Shown: positions 57,730 through 64,000 of the stretch, piece after piece
Position numbering within the stretch: the stretch's first letter is position 1
Layout of the letters: every line of letters starts with the position of its first letter
Assembly: GCA_025449115.1 (NCBI GenBank)
Contig: JAHLKC010000007.1
Span: 419,928-483,927, forward strand
From: Chytridium lagenaria
Taxonomy: Eukaryota > Chytridiomycota > Chytridiomycetes > Chytridiales > Chytridiaceae
Direction: 5' to 3'
DNA length: 64,000 nucleotides
Made by a program: the position numbers and the translations under genes
The notes under the pieces: model-generated
What the model was told of the DNA's origin: nothing
The model's input: only the letters and a program-made list of their open reading frames with translations
Database searches by the model: none

Positions 57730-58129
57730 TGTATGGGTTACGGGGCTCAATTGTAATTAAATATAATGAATTAATAAAGAGAATTAAACTATATAAAATG
57801 ATGATGGAGTCTCCAGAGGTGACAGGGAGGTAATTACTACGAAACTTCATCTATAAATGTTAACTACTTTTTGCAATACATGTAGAGGGTGGGGATTTAC
57901 ATCAGAACTTATGACCCGTAAATCCTCCAATTACGTATCATAAACTAAACATAAAGTAATAAAGTTAAGGGATTAACGCATCCTCAAATGGAATGAGGAG
58001 CTCAATAAAACTGATCAAATCAAAACTTAAAGTAACGCGTAAACAAATAAGGTTCGGGGGAAAAATAACTTAAACAAAATAACGAATGTGAGTGAGTAAA
58101 ACAAAATAGAAAGATGAATAAACCCAACA
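57730..58129 (-). repeat. Solo LTR-A, copy 3, with CCTAC target-site duplication
   Basis: 400 bp from TGTATGGGTTACGGGGCTC to AATAAACCCAACA. CCTAC occurs at 57725-57729 and again at 58130-58134, a perfect 5-bp duplication as made by copia integrases. Insertion split E2 gag/pol. Confidence 0.9.
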
Positions 58130-58951
58130 CCTACCACCACCATCTTTCTTGTTCTCTGAGTTATCATCACTTGACTACCCCGAGTCCTTCTCCTTCCCAG
58201 AGCGACACTTGTTTGCATAGTGTCCTATCTTCTTGCACTTGAAACAAGTCACTGACCTTTTATCTCCACCTTTCGACGTGTCTTTTCCTGCTGGTTTCTT
58301 CCCCTTACGCGCTCTTGTCGTAAAGAAGGCCTCTGCTTCCTCCAATGCTATCACAAGGTCCTTGATCTTCTCTTTACAGTCGAGGAGTCTGGCAACGACC
58401 AGGTTGTAGTCCTTGACCGCTTTGACGTCTGTTTCAATGTTGGCGACCGCAACGTTGTAAGCTTCTGGGAGTTTGGTGAGCAGGTGAGATATATGTTGCT
58501 CGTTGGAGACAGCCCTCGCCGGCTGCCTTGAGTTGGTTGACCATTGTCGAAAGTTCCGCAACAAAGACGCGTAAAGACGCGTCCTTCTTCATTCTGAAAC
58601 ACGTGAGCTTGCAAGTGAGAGAGTTGCGATTGGGTTGGGATTTACGCTCAAACAATGACACGAGGTATTCCCACGCTTCCTTGGCCGTGAAGTCCTCTCC
58701 AATCAAGTGTAAGACCAAATCAGTCACTCGAGACTCTATACGGTTCTTGGCACAATTGTTAGCCAACTGCTGCTTGATCCGCAGATCCTTCTCTTCTTTG
58801 GTTTGAACGTTCTCGTTGATGTACGGCGTAAATCCTGTCTCAGTGATCGCCCAAAGACCCTAGTCTTGAGGTAAGTGGTCATCCGACGTTTCCAGATGTG
58901 AAAGTCTTGCCCGTCGAACTTGACTTCATCTGAGTCCTCTTTCTTTCCCAT
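58130..58951 (-). mobile_element. E2 gag
   Basis: The minus-strand start at 58951 gives MGKKEDSDEVKFDGQDFHIW then KRRMTTYLKTR, the N-terminal pattern of copia gag (UBN2 type). Further pieces in other frames read DLVLHLIGEDFTAKEAWEYL and EQHISHLLTKLPEAYNVAVA, then a zinc knuckle CFKCKKIGHYANKC (CX2CX4HX4C, about 58205-58250). Two or more phase breaks. Confidence 0.85.
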
Positions 58952-58960
58952 ATCGTCACA

Positions 58961-58972
58961 GAAGTGCTACCA
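58961..58972 (-). other. Primer-binding site of E2
   Basis: Immediately after the LTR end the minus strand reads GTGGTAGCACTTC. TGGTAGCAC is complementary to a tRNA 3' end of the form GUGCUACCA, resembling the initiator-Met site (TGGTAGCGCC) used by Ty1. Confidence 0.6.
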
Positions 58973-58973
58973 C

Positions 58974-59460
58974 TGTTGAATACTTGTTGTCTCAGGGCTC
59001 AATTAAAACAAAGTTAAACGCACTTTTGCTTGAACAACGTTTTTAATCTATTTCAACTCAACGCACAAATTTTAAAATACTCAAACAAAACAGACATGTA
59101 ATGAGGAAAGACAACACAAAGGTAAACCCATCGGAGACCCCTACACTCACGTGTTTACTTCTCCAAGACAAAGGTAAACAAATCAGAAAACCTTAACGGG
59201 ATCAAAGGGAATAAAGGCTAGAAGGGAATGTCCAATCACAAACAGGTAGAGTTACAATAAAACTGGCTTAAAGAATTAACTAATCAAGGAAGGTGAATCA
59301 AAGTGGGAAATTCAAAATGAGTTCAGAAAGTAAATCAGAAGTCCAGTTGGCGCGTTCGTGCTCAACTCTAATGATGAGTGAATTCCAGAGCACACTAGTG
59401 TTGCGCCCGACGCCGCGATTAACGGTGCAAGTGATCCTGACGCATCCTTGTGAGTCAAGT
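58974..59460 (-). repeat. 5' LTR-B of E2, truncated at its outer end
   Basis: Reverse complement of the LTR at 54912-55415: starts TGTTGAATACTTGTTG on the plus strand and stays alignable to TTGTGAGTCAAGT at 59460, then diverges about 15 bases before the expected LTR end. 46 unexplained bases separate it from the next LTR-A. Confidence 0.8.
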
Positions 59461-59506
59461 CGAAGGGATGTCTCGTATGGTTGGAACTCTTCTTCACAGG
59501 AACACG

Positions 59507-59878
59507 TGTAGGGGTTACGGGGCTCAAATGTAATTATATATAATAAATTAATAAAGTAAGTAACTATGAAAACTGATGATGGAGTAGTCTCCATATGTGA
59601 CAGGGAGCTAATAACGATGAAACTTCCATATATTGATGTTAACACCTTTTTCTAAATACATGTAGAAAGTGGGATTTCCAACAGAACTGTGTCATAAAAT
59701 AAACATAAAATAATAAAGTTTAGGGATTAACGCATCCTCAAATAGAATGAGGAGTTCAACACAACTGATCAACTCAAACTTAAGTAACGCGTAAATAAAA
59801 CACAGTTCGAGGGAAACATGACTTAGACAAATAAGATGTGGGTAAGCAAAACATAACAGAAAGATGAAAAACCCAACA
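59507..59878 (-). repeat. Solo LTR-A, copy 4
   Basis: Begins TGTAGGGGTTACGGGGCTC and ends GAAAAACCCAACA. Closest relative by eye is copy 1 at its start. Flanking 5-mers (ACACG, CAACG) do not match cleanly. Confidence 0.8.
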
Positions 59879-60010
59879 CAACGAATAGTTGGTGAGCGAG
59901 GTTCTTTTCTTTCTTTATTTTCATAGTTTTCACGATCGCAGTATGATAACTAACATTATCATCTTTGTCACCTTTGTCATCTTCCTTCATTAAAGATCAC
60001 TGACTTGCTT

Positions 60011-60858
60011 CTAACCAGCATATTGTTTGCAATTCCCACAGCGATATCCCAGTGGTTCATACCCTACGAGAGCACAGCGTGAAGCATTGAAATTTCCCTT
60101 CTTTTCCTTCTGCTTGGGTATCAAGGCGAGCGCCAGGAAACCCCATCCACAAAGTCTTGACAAGTCAGGTTTGACTCCGGCAAATCTCTCGAGCGCGTTG
60201 CGTCTTCTTTGTTTGTGTGGGTTGGTGATCGGTGAATGAGGTAAGCTGCAGCCATCACAGCTTCCCTCCAAAGACGCGTTTCGAGTTTGATGAACTTAAC
60301 ATACCTTTAGAACTTTTGTTCAAGGTTCTGTTCATTTGTTTGACAACACCAATCTGTTGCAATGTATACGGCATGGTAAAGGTGAGTCCAATACCATGCT
60401 TTAAAAACACCAATCCTTTATTTGTTTGTTGTTAAATTTGCAGCCATTGTCTGCCTCTACTTCGATAAGCGTCCTTTTGATATACTTCTCGGCTTCATCT
60501 TTGAAACCTTGATGTACTTGAACAAATCACTCTTCTTCTTGCACAGGTAAGCGGTAAAATAGTTTGTGGCGCTGTTGACAATGGTAAGGAAGTAGCGGTC
60601 GGGTTTGTCAGGGAGTGATGTTCTTGTCATTTTCCCATCAACGAACTCCTCACAAAGATGAGTGTCTTCATCATCCGTCATGTTGACCCCTCGCTGCCTT
60701 CATTAACTTCTTCACTCCCTTCTTTCCTAGATGTCCCATCCGGAAGTGCTACTGATGCAGTGTCAGAGCTTTCTCGGCCTTTGCCACGGAGGTGCTTGGC
60801 TTAGATTCGATCGCTTGATCGAGGTAGATGAGGTTTTCTTTGCTGCTGTAGGTGAAGG
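60011..60858 (-). mobile_element. Ty1/copia E4, left inverted arm (integrase)
   Basis: Minus strand: LYLDQAIESKPS-type sequence at about 60800-60850, MGHLGKKG (about 60730), VNMTDDEDTHLCEEFVDGKM, YFLTIVNSATNYFTAYLCKK (about 60545-60605), then ERFAGVKPDLSRLCGWGF and GYEPLGYRC at 60040-60190. It is a reverse complement of sequence in 61415-62460, with more substitutions and frame breaks further from the centre. Confidence 0.85.
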
Positions 60859-61414
60859 CTGCAGGAAGAGGCTTTTTCCGTGGAAGAGGACGCGGAGGTT
60901 TCCGTGGTCGAGGAGGGCGCGGAAGAGGAGGTCGAGGCCAAGGTGGTTGGAATCAAGGACCTAACGCAAACCTGGCAAACCAAATCAACAATCAGAACAA
61001 CAACAACGGAGGAAATCCTGTGGTTTTCGTTGCAGTAGTACCTACCATCAACATGAGCTCGGAAGGCGGTCCGTAGACTAGAGACACCAGATGGATGTTA
61101 GACTCTGGAGCCACTCACCACATGACGTTCCAGCGCAACATACTGTCGAACTACCGCTCCATCCAGTGCAACATCAGCACTGCCCACAACAACAGCAATC
61201 TTGAATCCCGTGGAGTCGGTGACTGCGAAGTGAAGATTAGAAACGGCGAAAGAACAGGAACGTTAATACTCAAGAACGTCTTAAACGTACCAAACATCGG
61301 ACGGAACCAGATCTCGCTTGGGATGGCGAGAAAGAAGGATCTTGACATCTTTCCGAAGGATGACGGATACGACCTTAAACCAAAGAAAAGAACCGTCAGC
61401 GCAAGCTCTAGCAA
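60859..61414 (+). mobile_element. E4 gag C-terminus (RGG-rich) and protease, forming the spacer of the inverted repeat
   Basis: The plus strand encodes GRGFFRGRGRGGFRGRGG followed by GRGRGGRGQGGWNQG, then a stop at 61074-61076, then RWMLDSGATHHMTFQRN (protease DSG triad, about 61090-61130), LILKNVLNVPNIGRNQISLG. An RGG box takes the place where a CCHC zinc knuckle is usual in copia gag. Confidence 0.8.
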
Positions 61415-62479
61415 CGTTCACCTACAGCAGCAAAGAGAACCTCATCTACCTCGATCAAGTGATCGAATCTAAGCCAAGCACCTCCGTGGCAAAGGCCGAG
61501 AAAGCTCTGACACTGCATCAGTAGCACTTCCGGATGGGACATCTAGGAAAGAAGGGAGTGAAGAAGTAAATGAAGGCAGCGAGGGTCAACGTTCACTACA
61601 GCAGCAAAGAGAACCTTATCTACCTTGATCAAGTCATCGAATTCAAGCCAAGCACTGCCTCAGCAAAAGCCGAGAAGTCTCTCACACCGCACCAATGGCA
61701 CTTGCGGATGGGTCACCTAGGAAAGAAGGTAGTGAAGAAGTTAACGAAGGTAGCAAAGGGGGTCAACATGACGAATGAAGAAGACACTTACCTTTGTGAG
61801 GGTTGTGTTGATGGGAAAATGACAAGGACATCATTTCCTGACAAACCCGACGAGTTGAAGGCCAAAGACCCTCTCGAGAAAATCCATGTCAATATCGTTG
61901 GACCTATGAAGACCGCGTCAAATGGTGGAGCACGTTACTTCCTTACCATCGTCGATAGCGCAACAAACTACGTTACCGTTTACCTGTGCAAGAAGAAGAA
62001 TGAGTCATTCAAGTACATCAAAAATTTTAAAGAAGAAGCCGAGAAGAAAATCAAAAGGAAACTCATTGAAATCGTGGCAGACAACGGCGGCAAATTCAAT
62101 AACAAACAGATGAAGGATTGGTGTTTAGAGCATGGGATTCGACTTACTTTCACCATGCCGTACACGCCGCAACAGAACGGTGTTGCTGAACGGATGAACA
62201 GGACCAAAACTCGAAACGCGATTTTGGGGTGAAGCCATGATGGCTGCAGCTTACCTCATGAACCAATCGCCAACTCGAACGAACGAACAAGATGCAACGC
62301 CGCTTGAGAGATTCGCTGGAGTGAAACCTGACTTGTCTAGACTCCGTGGTTGGGGTTGCCTGGCACTCGTATTGATACCCAAGCAGCAACGTAAGAAGGG
62401 AGATTTCAACGCACGACGGTGTGCTCTCGTTGGGTATGAGCCGCTGGGCTATCGCCTATGGGATTTGCAAACAAATAAG
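61415..62479 (+). mobile_element. E4, right arm: GAG-pre-integrase and integrase
   Basis: First 180 bp (61415-61595) pair with 60678-60858 as an inverted repeat, then the sequence jumps back and re-reads the same region (YSSKENLIYLDQVIEFKPS at 61600), a partial tandem duplication. From there a 220-codon frame gives HQWHLRMGHLGKKVVKKL, EGCVDGKMTRTSFPDKPDE, and the integrase DDE residues: TIVDSATNYVT (D), EIVADNGGKFNN (D), PYTPQQNGVAERMNRT (E). After a stop at 62232 the frame continues with AAAYLMNQSPTRTNEQDATP, ERFAGVKPDLSRLRGWGCLA and GYEPLGYRLWDLQTNK, and is cut at 62479 by LTR-C. Confidence 0.88.
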
Positions 62480-62802
62480 TGTTGGATCCTGACGCGTACT
62501 TTGAGCTCAATAAAGACAAATGTATGTATATGATCACTTATTTTATTACATTGGAAAACCTCGAGTTCTTATACTAAGAGCTGGCACAGTCGGCACAGTC
62601 CTAGCACAGTCGGCAAAGCCGCTGTTGTCATCACTGTGCCTGCACAGTCGCAGCACAGTTCCCGCACAGTCGATGACATGGAGAATAACACGAAGAACAA
62701 AAACCAAGTAACTAAACAAACAGTAGAAAGACCAAGAGTCATTAACCAGCATAATAGCGAAAAACTAACAAGTGAATATAAGTGAAGATGTAAAACCCAA
62801 CA
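62480..62802 (-). repeat. LTR-C, 3' LTR of E5
   Basis: On the minus strand it begins TGTTGGGTTTTACATC (62802) directly after a polypurine tract and ends near ...ATCCAACA (62480), giving TG...CA ends and about 323 bp. The left boundary is inferred from where E4 integrase stops. It contains a cluster of GCACAGTC repeats. Confidence 0.6.
62584..62671. repeat. GCACAGTC octamer cluster in LTR-C
   Basis: GCACAGTC or a one-base variant occurs seven times in 88 bp: 62584, 62593, 62604, 62642, 62653 (GCACAGTT), 62664, and once inverted at 62632 (CACTGTGC). Confidence 0.85.
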
Positions 62803-62812
62803 TTCTCCCCTT
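62803..62812 (-). other. Polypurine tract of E5
   Basis: AAGGGGAGAA on the minus strand, directly before the TGTTGGG start of LTR-C. Confidence 0.7.
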
Positions 62813-64000
62813 ACATCAAACGCTATGTCTGACTCAACACTTTATCTGTCAATCCACCAAATCCACCATTCCCATCATCCTCCGAAAATTCTCAAACTTT
62901 CCACGAGGTAAGGCTTTGGTGAGAGCATCTGCTGGCTGATCATCCGTCCCAACATGCTCAACTCTGATCAGTCCCTGTCTGATCCTATCCCTCACAGCGT
63001 GAAAACGTAAGTCCACATGACGCGATCGAGAGCTGATTTTCGCGTTCTGGGCGACAGCGTTGGCGCTAGTGTTGACCCGTAGATGACAGGTGGAATGTTG
63101 AAGCTGTAGCCAAGTTCATCCAACAACTGAACTATCCAGACCATATCTGACGAGGCCTCACTCAATGCCACGTACTCAGCTTCTGAACTAGACACAGCTA
63201 CCGACGTTTGCTTCTTGGATCCCCACAATACAGCTCCCCCATTGAGTGTTATCACATAACCACTCACAGACTTCTTCCCATCCTCATCATTACCAAGGTC
63301 TGCATCACAATATCCAACTAGTTCCAGCTCCTCCCGAGCTGAATACTGAATCCCAATGGTTTTCGTTTGTTGAAGATACGCGACAATTCGCGTTGCGCAA
63401 TTCCAGTGTCCAGACTGAGGAGCTACTTGGTACCGAGCTACCATTCCCGTGGCGTAAGCAATATCAGGTCTGACTGAGACCATTGTATACATGATGGAGC
63501 CGATAACTGAACGGTAAGAGGTGCCCTCCATCTCATGAATCACCTCTCCCTCCATCTCCGCCTGTATCTTCACCCCAGTCTCCATCGGCGTCTGCTTGAG
63601 GTAGTTTGATGGCACCCCAAACTTCTTGATGAGCCCATCAATGTAGTTCTCCTGCTTGATGCCCAACTCCCCCTTCTCCCTGTTGTAGCGGACTTGCAAT
63701 CCAACTGCAATTCTAGGCTCCCCCTGCGCTGTCGACCGGAAAGCTCTATTCAAGTCCTCCTCAAAGGCCAAGCTTCCTCAACAGTTGTCGTCGCGAGAAT
63801 CACGTCATCAACATAGATGACCAACAGAGTAAGCTTCCTTCCGTTCCTCTTCCAGTAGAGCAAGGGTCCGACTTGCACTGCTTGAAGCGCTTTGATCGAA
63901 TCCACTCATCAAAGGGGATAGCTACTGGGGTCAAAACCGTTGACGTATGTTACCAAAGTACCGGTTTCAGACCCAACACGGCCGTATCCGGTCTGTAAGA
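62813..64000 (-). mobile_element. Ty1/copia element E5: RT and RNase H, running off the window
   Basis: Minus strand: the YVDD box (LTLLVIYVDDVILATTT, about 63790-63840), then after a phase break near 63771 AFEEDLNRAFRSTAQGEPRI, SVIGSIMYTMVSVRPDIAYA, the RNase H core KSVSGYVITLNGGAVLWGSK and SSSEAEYVALSEASSDMVWI. After another break (about 63060) the end reads SRSRHVDLRFHAVRDR and ADALTKALPRGKFENF. The first half lies beyond 64000. Less decayed than E1, E3 and E4, so probably the youngest arrival. Confidence 0.9.

Noticed and set aside
62584..62671. CRISPR-like array
   Set aside because: Repeats are 8 bp, irregularly spaced and on both strands, within an LTR in a eukaryotic sequence.

Overview
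The window looks like nuclear DNA of an early-diverging fungus, most likely a chytrid. This is inferred from many short GT-AG introns (about 55-130 bp), closely packed genes, a fungalysin (M36) secreted protease, a fungal PEX3/LTV1/ALG3/MED12 gene set, and a ZC2HC1-type zinc-finger gene, a family common in flagellated lineages. Species cannot be fixed from sequence alone.

Layout. 1-1680: Helitron/PIF1 helicase fragment, then A/T-rich microsatellite DNA. 1681-11027: an accessory block of secreted or surface proteins: a seven-exon fungalysin, a decayed YHYH-domain gene with a Ser/Thr repeat stalk, and an intact tandem YHYH paralogue. Remnants of a third YHYH exon and of retroelement-like DNA lie between them. 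11400-20163: a compact minus-strand housekeeping block: PEX3 (peroxisome membrane biogenesis), LTV1 (40S ribosome assembly), ALG3 (N-glycan mannosyltransferase) and an ASCC2/Cue3 homologue (collided-ribosome quality control). 20263-30713: a very large coiled-coil gene of unknown function with many frame breaks. 30826-41147 (minus): an NDUFB3-like complex I subunit, MED12 (Mediator kinase module), RidA and a RluA-family mitochondrial pseudouridine synthase. 41222-49165 (plus): a ZC2HC1-type protein, an unassigned helical protein, ethanolamine kinase and malate synthase with a C-terminal AKL peroxisomal signal.

49617-64000 is a transposon graveyard: a Helitron fragment, then at least five Ty1/copia elements in both orientations, nested, truncated and partly palindromic. 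Three LTR types share the start TGTTGGGTTT. One solo LTR has a perfect 5-bp target duplication (CCTAC). One copia family is strikingly rich in the hexamer ACGCGT.

A theme across the window is single-base phase breaks, mostly at short homopolymers, in genes that are otherwise well conserved (YHYH copy 1, NDUFB3, RidA, pseudouridine synthase, ZC2HC1, malate synthase). This points to residual long-read indel errors rather than wholesale pseudogenisation, and I treat those genes as probably functional. Exon limits were placed by reading splice signals by eye and matching remembered family motifs; no alignment or database search was run.
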